From Henricia sp. BOLD:AAB3569 (Eukaryota > Echinodermata > Asteroidea > Spinulosida > Echinasteridae): a stretch of 64,000 nucleotides of DNA. Positions 1 through 15,100 of this stretch are shown in pieces (the first letter of the stretch is position 1; every line of letters begins with the position of its first letter). The notes under the pieces were generated by a model. That model was given only the letters and a program-made list of their open reading frames with translations, did not search any database and was not told the origin of the DNA. The stretch spans positions 496,001 to 560,000 of the forward strand of contig JBBELK010000383.1 of NCBI GenBank assembly GCA_037783545.1. Reading direction: 5' to 3'. The position numbers and the translations under genes are program-made.

Positions 1-56
1 ATATATTTTTGGACATCACCGCAAAAGCCAATTATTTATTATTGTTCACTTGGCAG

Positions 57-164
57 GAACGGCAGACTGCTCTTTATAATGGCCCTGGTGGCAGCACTTT
101 CTCTAACGGCTTTGAGAGTGTCCTTCAACCCAACATTAACAACGCTCTACAGAAGAACAACAGG
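57..164 (+). CDS. Gene A exon: signal anchor
   Basis: Preceded by a pyrimidine-rich acceptor ending at 56 and followed by donor gtaaga. Read in the frame starting at 58 it encodes RLLFIMALVAALSLTAL, a single hydrophobic helix with arginine before and after, typical of a type II signal anchor. Length 108 against 111 for the matching exon of gene B, with the same phases. Confidence 0.78.
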
Positions 165-3100
165 GTAAGAATAGAATACGCATGCAATTTTGCAAGTCGT
201 GACTCATGGCCTCCCCGCTTTGAATTGACATGTAAGATGACTTGCAATGTGAGGTCACTTCTGAGGCGACCTGTGAGAGTTTGTGAGGTTGGTATAGTAA
301 GGTGCTTGTATGGCGGCCTCTCCGCCTCCAAGGTGGTTTGTGGGGTAATTTGTGAGGTGGAACGCGTCTCCGGTTACACTACTATGACCATGCTGTCTTG
401 CAACATATTGATTTATATTTTTCAGATCCTTCTTGAAGGATGTTCGGCACCTTTTGCACTTCAGTAGACGTGTGCCAGTAAAATACACCAACTACCTCGG
501 TAGTTTATCACTTGCATACACAACCCCAAAGGTGATGGACAGCGTGACTAATTCAACGGCTGCGACAATCCGAGATACAACAGAAGTCCAAAGGACGCTC
601 ACTGCTGCAGACAGGAGCTTTATAACTCAAGCCGAGGAACGCCTGAGTGATTTACCGAGCAACTATGCCAAAGCGTTGGAAGGAATCGTACGGCGCATCG
701 AAGGGAGAATTAAGAGCAATCAGAGCTGGCGCAAGAACGAAACGCAAAGTGCTCTCGATATGCAATTTACTCATTACATGGTAGAAAGATAGTTGTTTTC
801 TCCCTCTATGGTCCGAGTAACTTCAATCCCCACATAGTTATTTGTCATTTTTAACAATTGGATATGATCCAGCAAAGTACATGTAGTTCACCACTCAGCA
901 AAACATATTTCATTCTCAAAAAGTTAAAACATACCGGACAAACGGCGAACATGCTTGCAGAGACACAACCACAGATATACGATTAAGGTGCCCTGTTTAA
1001 GTCTGGATAAACGGTGAAGTTTTTTGCCCAATTCCAAAATATGGGAACGACAATACCATCTCTTTAAATTTAACAGTAACTTGAACCTTGAAACTTTGAT
1101 CTAGTATCTGTACTTGATGGCAAGTGTATCATATTCGTCGGCATTTTTTTTCAGTTAAGGTGCGGGAGTCCTACTTTGCCAAACCATGTCCACATGTTAA
1201 AAAGTCGGGATGTGTAGGAACGAGTCGTTCCTATAATGAATTTGACAAGCAGAACAACTTTAGACGAAATAAATCTAGTTTTTGCAGATTTAGGGGATTA
1301 TCCCGGCCACGTTTGACACTTATTACCCTGGCTGATGACACAATAGTTACTCCCCTACAGCTTGGCTCTTAACTACAATCTTTTGATCCCTATCTCATTA
1401 AGAAATGTCCATCATCGGTGCGATGGAAGATCATATCTGATCCTTTCACAAGAGGCAAGTTTGTACCGGAGACACCCATCTTAGCGTGGAGTGACCACTT
1501 CAATGAGGAGGAACACGCTCGGTTATCCCAGTACCTCGGTATCTTCGGTTGGAAAGATATAAGCGAAAATGGTAAGGGGCATTAGCTTTTTTTTTTTTTA
1601 AGTGCACTATGCAACAGAATTGAAAGATCAGACTTCCCCCTCAAAACGTGCAGGCACAAGAGTTATCCCTTAAAGGCAGAACACATGATTGGTAAACCGT
1701 TAGAAATATCTCCCTGTGTGATTGAAGATATGAATGATGAAAACCAACCTGAGCAAAAATCAGCTCTGTACTTGGTCTCTCACTCACTCATCCCTCGACT
1801 TCAATCTGCAGTCGTCGGGGGGATCTGAGGGCAGAAGAAGCTGACATCCTCCTCCAGGCTGGTCTGTTGGCAGCTGTCGTCGGGAGTTCTTGCATTGTCA
1901 AGTCTGTCCACTCCTTGATGTTGTCGGACCAGCTCTTCCGTTGTCGAAATCGTCTGCGTGCGCCTTTGATGGTGCCTTGTATGGTGGTCTTGCAGAGGCT
2001 GTCATGTCGCGTGGTGTGGGCAAACCACGCCAGCTTCCGCCGCTTGATGGCATCCTGAGATATCAGGGAATTTCTACTCTGCAAAGCGACGTGACAATAC
2101 CCCGAGGAAATACATGCAAATCTGTGGAGCGAACCGGCTGTTGTCTTGAGCCAACTCACGCCCGAGTCATTTTGATGTAATTTGATCAATTCGGTCATGT
2201 TGTGCCGAAAAGAAACAATTTCTATACTTTCCAGAAATTGTATCCGGTTCCGTTCCTTATGACTGTCCCATTCCTACCAAACTTTCAAACGACGAACCTT
2301 ATTTACTCCGCAGTTTTTCAAATTAATAACAGGGATGCATGCTGACGAATGTAATGGAATGGATTCCCCAATATGCTTTAAATAGCAGCCAATCGCCGAC
2401 GCGGACAACGGCCAGCATTACCGAGTACATGTATCACATGCATGCACGGTGTTTATAATCTGTGCGCGTTACATTTGAATGCCTGCAATTGTGCTACAAT
2501 GCACTGCAAGCGTCCTGATTGGTCCAGCAGAGGCGATAAGATTTCTGTCGCTAGTCCCACCGCCAAATGGGGCCTTTTTCAACAGGGCCATTGTACGCAG
2601 GAGTTAGGGAGTGCGTTAAAGGGGCACTGTTGCAAGAGGATGCTTGATGGTGGCGAGGAGAGGTTCCTGTGGGCCCACGAGGTTCTTCACCTTGCTCCGC
2701 ACAAAATCGTTGGTTTTTTGCTCCATGTAGGAGATGCGGAGCAGCTTTCTTAGGCTTTTGGTTTCGAAAGCATGGGTTCTCCTTTCTGTATCGGCCAGAA
2801 AAGTCCATGTCTCACACCCGTAGAGCAAGATGGAGACGACCAGCGACTTGTAGAGCATGAACGTGGTCTGGAAGCTGATGTTGCTCTTCCATACCCTGTT
2901 TAGTCTGGCCATCGCTGCTATGCAGTTGAGAAAACAGTCAAAAAAGGCTTTACGGTCACTTCGCCCCAAAATCATTTCGCCCCAAACCACTTCGCCCTGA
3001 ACCACGGCCTGTGTTTTTGAAGCGAAGTGTTATTCAGACGAAGTGGTGTAAGGGCAAAGTGGTTTTGAGGCAAGGTGGCTTTTGGGGCGAAGTGGTTCAC

Positions 3101-6100
3101 AGCGAAGTAGCGCAGGGCGAAACGGTTTTGGGGCGAAGTGAATTTACGTCTCGCGAGACGACAAAGAATTGTTTTGCTCATTTCTCAAAGACTATAGCAC
3201 TTCAGGCAAAACCATTTCGGGAGAAGTTTACTACCGTCATCATGTTAATATTGTGTAAGTTATGTGTAAATCCGTGATCATTTCGGATTTTCGAAATTAC
3301 CAATGATGTATTGTAACTTTAAGCACACATTGATGCGTATGCTGAGCTCCAATGGACAATCCCAAATCCTCAGCAATATATTGCCAAGCTCCGAATCACC
3401 GTTACTTTATTAGCATCAAATCTTGTTGAGGGTCTTCCAGATTTTGGCTCATCCTTCACATCATCCCACTTCTCTCTGAACCGTTTGTGCCACTAAGGAC
3501 ATTGCTGTTCCCCATATGCATATGGTCTTTGTTGGATTTGTCTCGGATTATGCCAAGAACTTGATGATAAACCTTAGATCCAAACGTATATGACAGTTTA
3601 CTTCAAAAGAGTTAGAAGTCATTCTGTAAAAACGAGAGGAATATGTTAATAGAACCGATACTGAGCTCATAATAGTGTTTAGATATTGCACAACTCTATG
3701 ATGTAATGTGTTAGGCTGCTGTGTCGTATAATCAGTCTCATTTCTATTTTGCCACACTTCGTCTTTTCGGAGACAAATTTGGTCCCCGAAATCGTGTTTC
3801 TGTTGAACAATTATAGCAAAACGAGACATTTTCAAGATTTCGAAGGGATGTCTAAATCATCTATTTTATTTTTGTACCATCTTTCCACATCTTGCATTAG
3901 TGTCGGGGCATTTAGTATCTCTCAGAATCACCCGCCCAATCTCGGTCAAAATTACCGCTAACAACACTGATTTCTGCGTATTAACAGACATCGCAGCCGC
4001 AATGGCAGCTCTTAATTCCTCCAACAACCAGTACCTATTTGATGACCGGATGATCGGTGACAATTTCCCTCGAGATGCCCGTTGCATCCGGTGTGCGGTG
4101 GTTGGTAACGGAGGCATCTTAAAGGGCTCGGGGAAAGGGAAGGAGATAGATGCAAATGACTACGTTTTCAGGTCAGTCTTATGCTTTTTGTTTTTGTCAG
4201 TTTTTTTTCGCAGCCATAATAGCGCTTCGCACTAATGACGTCACCACTGCCGCACACGTGCGGCCAAAACGCGGAACTCAGTCAAACTTTCCATCTTTTA
4301 CCGTTGCAAGGCATGGCAAAAATTGACATGACGATGACAGCAATTTTCATCTTCAGAATAAGGACGTATATGTAACCAAGTGGTAGAACAGACAAAAATA
4401 TGGATTTCAGGACAACAGAGGGCATTCAATCCAACGTCAGACATACATTTGATTTTAGTAATATATTTATTTTACAATTGCACTTAAGCTCATTATAAAA
4501 CTGCACAACTTGACGTGCTCAGGTACCAATAATTTGATTTCACATTTACAGAAAGTTTCAAAAAGGTACCGTTACAAAAAGGCACTTTTAAACAGTGCAA
4601 ATGACAGTCAAACTGGTAGTAGAAACTTGGCAGCACTACGGCTCGAGCATAGCCTGATGAGGCAGTGTCACGGGCAGCCGGGACAGAAGGAACTGACCAG
4701 CCCCGCCAACACTACTCCCTTATATCTGGTGTACAGTCATGGTGAACAATAAACAGGTGTAAATAGTAAACATACCAAAAACCGACATACCAGACATTCA
4801 AGAATTCCACAGTCCTGTCACCACCCCAGTCAATTCAGAATAGGGCAGTGACATAAACAATGATGTTGAATGGTCGGTATGTACATGCATGTCTATGTAA
4901 AAAGACCAATTAACTGTTACCGAACATGTACAATGTAGGTCCAGTCACATATATACTTGGCACACTATGTAAGCTACCAGCAGTTATCGAGGTTTAAGCT
5001 GAGGTACAGTGACTTACTTAAATTTGCACAAAAAGTGAAATTTTCCGCTTGCGTGTGCTTGCCGAAAAATATTGCAACATGTAGTTGATGCCAATGCTTA
5101 GTGTATTTTGGATCAACTACACGTCGGTATACGGGAAACACACACTGCAGTAAGCATGCATTTTACTCAAGTCATCGTGTCGAAAAAAGTTTTCAAATCG
5201 GACGAAACAAATTGCACTTTTTGAAAGAATGCAAGTAAATCACTGTACTCAACTGAAAAATCTATATCTGCTTGTAGCTGAGATTGTGTGTCAAGTATAT
5301 TCGTGGCCATTTAGAGCGTGTATAGTCTTGTTGTTGTTGGGCATTTTGTATGGTAGAAATTAACGAACAGAGGCGGCCAACCGAGCCGGCTAGATATTTT
5401 GGCCAATGTGCCACAGCGCGGCGGCGCGGTACGCGGTGTACGGTCAAAGCCAGACATCGCGATGTGATTGCATTTTTTGGTCAAGCTTTATCGGCTTCAA
5501 AAACGACACAAAGCAAATAATCCTTGCATATGAGGCTTGTCGAAACATGTTCAGTACAATTCATGCTGTATTTGCTTTAATTAAAAAAAACTACAAAACC
5601 GACAACAAACGACACTCCCGCTTATTAAAACACACACGGTCATAGCACATGGCTGATTAGATTGGTTCCCGATCCCTATAGATTGGTTCGCTTATTGCGA
5701 AAATATAGGGATCGGTAAAGGGCGGCCATGACGGGCAGAATTCTGCCCGTCACGTGGTTATTATTATTTTAATTTTTTTTGTAAGTGCGCAGATTTTGCA
5801 TTGACATTTGTAACTTGGCCGTGCGTGTCGAACATATTCAATTATGTAAATAAAGTACATTGCCTAAAGCAAAGGGCTTGGCCAATTTTTAAATATAAAA
5901 AACACAATGCGCACGCGCAAAGACGACCAATTACAGATCAAGATGAAGCGCCCTTTACCTGTCCTTATATTCTCCTGTGTGGAATATGTGGACGGGAACC
6001 AGTCTAATGGCTGATTTGGCTGTCTGAGGTGGGCTTAGTTGCGTGACTTCACCATCATTGGAAGTTCTATTTTTAGCATTAGTGCGGAGCGCTATTGGAT

Positions 6101-9100
6101 GTCGTGGCCTAACAGCTAGGTATATCAAACTAAAAACCTTGTTCATTTTGCAGTGCCCGAGTTTGAGTCACGTCACATCCATGATGTTGTGTCCACGAAC
6201 AAGACTCTGTTTTAAATTGTCTCTCTCCGTCCAGTATTAAATGGATACCTGGGAGGGTAGTCATGGATGATGTCTTTGATTATAGCTGTACTATGTGAAC
6301 GCATGATGCTTTTTGGGCTGCATATTCAAATCCTTAAAACTAATGATCAGCGTGTGATATACCATATTTTGGTGATTGGCACCATACCAAAACATTGCGT
6401 TCGATATTTATTAGAAAGAGTAGTTTTAAAGAAACAAACCCTAGCATGTTAATTATAAGGCCCGGTTACCTCATCTTCCTTTCGCAAGGGTCTTTGCTGC
6501 ACATCGAGTCTCCCAAAACCCTTGCTGAAACGAGTCTGAGCTAGGCTGTATTGAGAAATATATATGAATATTGATTAGCAAGTTACAGTGATCGCAACTG
6601 ACCAATCACGCGCCGCGCATGTTGCTCGGTCATCGCGGTGCCAATATACTAAAGCGCGCGCGCGTGCACGTAGCACGTAGAGCGACATTTAAAATTGCAT
6701 CATAGCTACGGACGCTGTTGCCAACAGCAAGAGCCAATCACGCGACTCGCTCCGTTTAGTGGTAGCATCCACATTTACTACGGGGTGCGGTCTAATGTTT
6801 AAATATGACCACTGTAGTTGATGTTTGTAGTGTCGACACTAGTTGTGGTATCGACACTGGATCGTTGTGATGTGGCTACTGCAGTTGATCTTTGCAGTGT
6901 CGACTAGGTGTTAGACTATCCGATGATTGGAGAATTATTACATATCCGCGTTCGACTTCTTCAAAACACAACCCCTTTACTGTTCGAAATGTATTTGCAT
7001 CGCAGGGTGAACACAGCACTAACCAAGGGTCACGAGGCTGATGTTGGTACTAGAACATCCTTCTACTGCTTTGGGATAATAACTTTATCAAACACACTGG
7101 GTGGAAGCTACTTCACGGGGTTTCGGATGCCGCCAAACGACACGGTAATGTAGCGTGTTTATAATTCTCTTCCATATATAGAACTTCCAACTATAGCTTC
7201 TTAGGAATCAGGTTGGCGTAGTGGTTTTGGTTCGAATCCCGTTCGGGTTAGTATGTAGGCTGGGTTCTCAGTCCCTGCTCAGTGGCGGATGCAGCCTCAT
7301 TAAAATACAGGAATACAATGGAATACAGTGGAATTCAGGGGGTTCCTGAAATCCATTGTATTCCTGTGTTTTAATGAGGCTGGATCCGCCACTACTGCTT
7401 GATCCAGTATTTCCGTATGGACAACAGTAACAAATTGTAAAACGGGTATATTGGCGATGGCATATTTTGTCCTTTTTGGCAGGGTGTAAGATATGTGTTC
7501 TTTGGCGATAACAAATGGATGTATTCGTACATGGATGCCGCGTTGAACCGAAAACCGATCCCGATGAGCCCTGAGGACAGGTAATGAAATTAGTTAATTT
7601 ATCAGCTAATGTGCTGTGAGAGACCACACCCTGAAAATGTTAAAAACTAACACCTCCATCCACCCAATAAGTGTTATATTTTGAAGACCCAATACAGTGT
7701 ATATCATTTGCAGATGAAACTTCTTTTACTAAGTCCAGGGGGGGTGTTTCATAAAACCTTAAGATTAATCTTATCTCCTGAAAATTGATCTTATCTCCAT
7801 TGATCAATCTTTAATATAAGATTGATCTTATATCAGTTTCATAAAATCTTTAAGAGTGATATCAATCTTAAAATTCACTGGTGATCAATCTTAAATTTAC
7901 AAGTGATCTCAATCACTTGTAAGTATAAGGTTTTGTGTGTGGAAGGGCCGACAGTTATACATGAACATTTGTTTAAATCGTGGCCGTACAGTTTTACTTT
8001 AATGAGCACCAAAACTCTTATGTTCTACAGGCTTAAAGGGGTTTTCAGAGACAGAGTAAACCCTTTGTATAGATATTGGCTAATGATAAAGAAATGTACA
8101 GGAGATACAGATTCACAAGGCAAGGATTTATGCACATTATCGATATCCTTGGGGAAGTCCTACAGCCCAGTTGATATTTTAGTTATTTCCAAATTCGCCC
8201 CGCTCAAACGGCAATAAAATATTTTCTATTGTGTCCCCCCTTCCCATTTCCAACCCTGCGCAACCTGTGGAGAGAAACAACAAAATATACACACTGTTTG
8301 GGGAGCACCGTACTCCGACGACAAGCAACGGACGCGCGCGTCCAGGACGCAATGCTAAATGCTGCTAGCCTTGTACGTAGACTTACCTTTTCACAGGTTA
8401 TGATACCTGTTTGGGCGCCTTTCTTTATTGCCAACCTATACGTCTGTTGTTCCCACTCTTGCGTTGGCATGGGGTGCCAGCTGCAGCAAGAAAACAAAAA
8501 CCGCAAAGCTCAAGGCCGTTAGATTCGTAAGTACACCGTCAATCGGCAGACGGACCCTCATTTTAAGAAAAAAATTGGGCTGTCCGATGCGTGTAGTCGA
8601 AAACAGTCAAGTGACCTTCCCGCCTTCCTTAAACTACCTCAGCATACCTATGCAAATAGGAACTCTGACATACAATAGAAAATTAAATTATTTCCTAATT
8701 CGCCCCGCTCAAACGGCAATAAAATATTTTCTATTGTGTCCCCCCTTCCCATTTCCAACCCTGCGCAACCTGTGGAGAGAAACAACAAAATATACACACT
8801 GTTTGGGGAGCACCGTACTCCGACGACAAGCAACGCTCAATACACAATGCTCCCCACCTCAAGGTCAAAGAACGGGAACATGAGTCCGTAGAACCATTGA
8901 TTTTATTGCTGAATAATTAATATTTGTATCTGAAATTAATGGCAAGTGTTAACTTAAATAATGGTTAAGCAGTTGTGATGTCCCTTGGACATTATGCATA
9001 CCGTACGAGGTACCACTAAAACGTTTCCTAGTTGGTGTAAAATTCTATATTGCAAGTTCCAGTAAATTGACAGTAATTACTTGATCATATTTGTGCGTCG

Positions 9101-12100
9101 TTATGGACACAAGACTCTATCAATACCTCTTCACTCGCCGTTTGAAATATATGTATATTTAAAATAATACATAATGCAAGGGGTAGAAAAAAAAACCATA
9201 CTTTCTCTGGATCATTCCATGAATGTCAATATATAACAATATTTCAAGTAAAACCGTACCTTCACACATTCGCTTTCTGTGAAACTATCCCCGCTATATT
9301 GAGGATCTATGCTAATCGTTTAAATGCACAGTTTTACTGATAGTATGCAGAATTACAACTTTCCAAGATATCTGCCATGCGAGCATATACATGCAAGACA
9401 ACACCAATGGGTGTCAAGCCGAATTTATATGTGAACATGGTGAATATAGTCCTATATATTATATCTGTCATGCGATAATGTAATAGGACTTCGGGCTCGT
9501 CGCTCTCTAATACCTGACATAAGGGCAAAACAGCGTATATACCATGCGTCTTTGTAACTATCCAGCTCCAACTCAAATATCTGTCATCTTGGAGAACCCA
9601 TCACTCATGTTGTCGACCATGCGTCTTGGGTTTATAACTTTCAACAGTTTTGTAATTGTAATCCTTTAAGCTATTCGCGATGATAATTTGAAATCTGAGC
9701 CAAATATTTTATCGCAAACAATTCGCATTTATATGCAAGAGCACACAAAATACGACCCTCAAACTTACGCGTATTCCTGCGACCATGTGAGACAACACCA
9801 TACGGATCACTCACGTAATTATAACGAATGTCACGTGACCATATCATGCGAATTGATAACTATCAGAAAATACAAAAGATTCATCTTGTTACCGCCTGCA
9901 TAGAATACCACTCGGATTTATTAGTGTAATAATTTAAAACATCCATTTTGCGACCATGCGGATATGTAAGTATATGATTTCAAAACATTAAACTTGTAAC
10001 CGCCTGATATAACACCACGCGGATTTATAACTATCAGAATTCAATACATAGATCTCGTAACCGCCTGATAGAACACCACGCGGATTTATAACTATCAGAA
10101 TTCAAAACATTCATCTTGCAACTAGTAATAGAATACCATGCGGATTTGTAAGTGTAAGAAATTCGAAACATTCATCTTGTACCAATTTGATAGAACACCA
10201 TGCGGATTTATAACTATCAAAATTCAAATCATTCATCTTTTAACCACTTGATAGAACACCATGCGGATTTATAACTATCAAAATTCAAAATTTTCATCTT
10301 TTAATCACCTGGTAGAATTCGAACACCATGTGGATTTTAAGTGCACGAATTCAAAACATTCATCTTGTACTACTTGATAGAACACCATGCGGATTTATAA
10401 CTATCAAAATTCAAAATCTTAATCTTTTAACCACTTGATAGAACACCATGCGGATTTGTAACTATCAGAATTCAAATCATTCATCTTGAAATCACCTGGT
10501 AGAATTCGAACACCATGTGGATTTTAAGTGCACGAATTCAAAACATTCATCTTTTAACCACCTGACAGAACACCATGCGGATTTTAACTTATCAGAACTG
10601 AAATTATCTGCCATGAGAACATGTGAGAACATCAAGCGAATCTCATTCAATGTTTATCATGTGAATCGTATGAGGTAACATACGGGTTAATTAATCAATT
10701 TAAACTCACGTTTGTTACGTGACAGTGACACTGTGAAAAAAGCATATCAAGAATCATTATTTTAATCTGGATAGGTCTATCATGTGAACCCCATGAGATA
10801 GAGGACAAGCAGGTTTGTAATCAATTTCAACATTCTGCCATGTGAACATTGTGAGAGAACGCAATCTCATTGAACAATGTTGAAGCACATCATGTATATT
10901 ACAATACATGTTCTATATCCAAATTTCAAAGTATCAATACATGTTACATAATTCGTATGATAGAACATGTGCCTTGCGTATATATGTGAAGAAAACCATA
11001 CATACATGTACTCATTCATTGTTGTCCAGTGAACCAAATGAGAGAACATGCGAATTTGTAATATCTAATTTAAACCGCCCGTCGTGTGAACATGTCAAGA
11101 ACACAATGAATCACTTAGTCAATGCATGTCATATGAATCGAATAAGAACATGTGGGTTGTAATCAATTTCAAAACATCCGTCATGCGAGCAGGTGAAAGA
11201 ACACCATGTGGGTTGGGCTATAGAGCAGTAAAGTGAGACTATGCATTAAGTTTACTGTTACGCCTCAATGACTTGCAACGTATGAGACATTGGTGTGGTT
11301 TAAGAGCTCTGAATCTTGTGAAATGAAGAAATATGCCCTTATATGGCAAATAATTGCTGTACATGTACATGTACGTGGTTCACTTTCAATCTACAGAAAA
11401 GGACCGACTTCTGTTGTGATATTAGTCCCAAGTAGATTTTCTGTTCAGTTCACCACAAGCTTATCTGAACCAACACAAATTGTTTATGCATGTCGCATGT
11501 GACCATATGAAAGAACATGCAGTTTTCTCACTTTCAAACTCGAACATGTCATGTGAACATGCGAGAGCTGTCATACGGACCATTCTTGTCCAATACATGT
11601 CATGTGGGCATTTGGGGTTACACTGAATTTGCAACCCCTATAGATCCATACTGGAATGGAAATATGCTAATTACATGTATATAAAGAACTACATGTACAT
11701 GTATGATAAGGCGTCATTGCCGTGCTGCAGGTCAATTCCTGCAATATTAAACAACTCTGAATCATGTGTGAATACAAATACCTTGTCTAGAACAGGAAAG
11801 TTTGGAAATAGAATGAATTGGAAGATTAACATTTCATTGGCAACATATCAATAGAATACAGAAACATGCGAATCTTCCTCTCTAACTAAACATACTACTT
11901 CTACCTTCTCACAATGAACTATTTAGCAGCTATAACGTCAAGCGTTGGTGTTTGTCAATTGTCAGAACATTTCAGTATCGATAAAACACCTTTACACGAA
12001 GGCCAGTGATATGTTTCAATGGCAAGGGATACCCCTTCTCTATGCTGGTGTTAGTTTCCTGCAACTCTTCAACATATGATTCCAGTCCTGGTGAAACCTC

Positions 12101-15100
12101 ATGTTTTGACTCTTCATCCTCCATGTTACACATTGGAATGGATGGTACGAAAACCTGTGGAAATATTAAAATAGTATATAGGATTAAGATGACAGTCAGT
12201 GCCGTTGTACATACAAACAAAGTACTTAATTATATATTGCTAATTTGTTACTATGGAATTCATTGTATGTTTTAAATCTGGACAATGATGGGCTCGACCA
12301 GCCAAATTCATACTCAAAAGAACTGAACTGGGGCAAATTTGAATAACCTAACATTTCTTTCGGGGTAAATCCATTTAGAAATATGCGAATCATAATCAGA
12401 AAACAACCTGGAGTCAAGTATTATAGGCCTATTAAAATCCCACTTTGATAATAATTGTGGCTGTGCTATCTGACTATGCCTTACTGGGATTTATGCTTCC
12501 CAACAACTTGATCGAGGGCAACAATAATATTTGTTTCAATATAAATTATAATGTGCTTGAAATCCAATCATGCCAACCGTATCTTTAAAGAGTCGCTTTC
12601 ATGGAGACAAAAAATGCAAGTAAACCATTGTCATACCTTTATAGTTTACCTTCAACGTTTTAGCAGAACTGCGTGCGTAACTGGACTACTGGGCGCCGCC
12701 ATCTTGTTTAAAGCCGGAGTTGATTTCTCAGCGTTTATGTATTCCCTCCAGGGGCCATACGCCAAACAAATATCACTACAACCGGCTTCGTCTTTGCGTT
12801 ATACATAGAAAACGATAAAGGACTAAAACTGCTCAAAATTAGTGGCATAGTAACCAGTATCATGATTTTTTGAAACATCAACGGAAAAACCTCGTGTACA
12901 AAACATATGAGACTGATTGAAACTTTTCTAAGTGTTTTCTAAGAAAATGTTTCACACTGCCAATTAGTGTTCCTCCATCAACTCTGCACCCACCGGCAAG
13001 TTTGATTAGTTATTTTAAAGAATAACTTTCATGGTCATTTTCCAAATTCTTACCACTACAGCTTATCTCGGCCCTTTCTTTGTCGCCATAATCGCGAACT
13101 AATTGTGACCAAAACATGTAGTGCACCATTAACCATGTTTAAAAGCTGAATATCTGGAATGTTGAGATCCCCTATTATATATACATGTATCAGCTTAATT
13201 CTTCTCTGCAATATGTGTATTGCCGATTTATTAAGAAATTCAACATATTCGTCCAAGACGTAAAACAAATTTTATACTGGATATTTAGTTCCATTTTACC
13301 GTAATTGAATCAGCACAAAATTTCTTTTATCTAATCTGTTTCTTTGTTCTGCGTACTTAACTCAGTGTGCATGTAGCCTAGCACTTCTCCGCTCGCTTCT
13401 CTTGTCCCACGCAGCTTACGCGGTACATGGGTAGTACCGATGTGTTGTTCCGTGAAAACGGCAAAAATTCAGTAGTTGACCATGCCTTTATCCAGTTGCC
13501 GGATCAACTAGCCCCATCAAAGTTGCTGTTGCTGTACGTTGAACAGCCCTAGCGAATCTTCTTTCGGGATATCAAGTGAACTTAACATTTCATTCAGACA
13601 TTTCCGCGGAAGAAAAAATTGGGCTGTCCGATGCGTGTAGTCGAAAACAGTCAAGTGACCTTCCCGCCTTCCTTAAACTACCTCAACACCTCTGCATACC
13701 TATGCAAATAGGAACTCTGACATACAATAGAAAATTAAATTAGTGAAGCTGTATCGTGGAGTAATTTATATTCGCGCACATTTAATTTCGTGCACAGACG
13801 CTTTTTTTCGGCGTATCTCCACAACAAAAACACGCACTGACGTAAAATGTTTCTTAAAGGCACAGGCTCGTCAGCAATGCGCGTGCGCCAAATTCGTGCC
13901 TCGAAATTTGCAGCTCCAAGCCTGTGCCGTTAAAAGTTGTTTGTCACATTATCTTTAAATTTGCATGTACATAACTTGCATGTAAATAACTTGTACATGT
14001 ATGTCTGTCAACCAGGCATGTGTACTGACATATTACATAACTATCAAGTGCACAGGTAGCAATCCTGGGGATGGAGGGGGCAGGGTAGGACAATAGGGGG
14101 AAAGGGCGGGGAGGAAGGATGAGAAAGAAAAAGATGGAAAAGAGGGATGGAGGGAGGGGGAGTGGACCGGATGGAGGGGTGGGGGGACCGGGGCATGCCT
14201 GTCCGTGGGTGACATATTTGGCTTTGGCGCGCCTTTTAGTGTCGAAATCATATCGTGTTCTCCTATGGCAAAAATAAGCTATAAACAACCAGTAAAAATA
14301 TGCAGAATGACTTTTGAAGACCTACTTTAAATAATTCCGAGGCAAACAAGTCTTTAAAAAGGGCTTACGCGGATCAAAAAGGGCTTACAGTACTTTGATT
14401 TTTTTTAAACATATATTTTTTTAAAAACATACTTTACAATTTACCTTATTGCTCGCAAAATATAATTTTCCCAACATTGAGACATGTTTGCTAGTACAGT
14501 TGATGAACTATTTCAGAGTCTAAATTTTATTTGAACGTGGCAATAGAGGCGGATATGTTTTGTTATAGGCCTATGTGTTTTTATGCGCGAAACTGGCGTC
14601 AAAAGTGTATCTAGTACATGTACTACGTGCTGTAATGTGTATACAGCGTGCAGTACAGTGGACATGGTAGGCATTGGCGTACGTGTGGTATCGACTACTC
14701 GTAACAATAATTCAGCATTAAAAATTGATACACCGCGCCGCCATATTCGCTCGTGTTAATACGTTGTGATGCGTGTTTTTAAATTCAAATTATAGTCACA
14801 ATATTTTTATTGCCCGAATAAGTTTGTAATGACTATTTTGTTCAATAATCTGGCTCTATTTTATTATATTGGTATGTCAGGGAAAATGATGATTTGGAGA
14901 AATTGCTCAGAACATTTTGATAAAAAAACAATATTTTGTCCGTTTTGCAAATCCACGAGATGACCTAAAATTGCAGTTTATTTAGTCCCGAATATTTTCG
15001 CCAAAAAATCCCTAACCATGTCTCATACATGATCGTCGCTGTCACCATACCACGAAGTGACACCCAAGTGAACTTCAGTTACAGTTCGTGAAAACCGCAC

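Larger units (their letters stand above)
1670..3322. mobile_element. TIR element with GGGCGAAGTGG repeats, copy 1, carrying a nested LINE fragment
   Basis: Bounded by TTAA on both sides. The first bases (TTAAAGGCAGAACACATGAT) resemble the reverse complement of the last (TTAAAGTTACAATACATCAT), both continuing into TGGTAA. The right part (2940-3150) is a degenerate array of TTCGCCCTGAACCAC-like words in both orientations. Bases about 1782-2927 are foreign: copy 2 at 25390 runs straight across that point. Other copies are at 25386-25880 and 48214-48690. Confidence 0.7.

Noticed and set aside
9-467. 152-codon frame starting at position 9
   Set aside because: It is in the wrong frame across the signal-anchor exon and reads through the intron; the hydrophobic helix is in another frame.
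8229-8883. Two overlapping 97-151 codon frames
   Set aside because: They run through duplicated 148 bp repeats and show no protein-like features.
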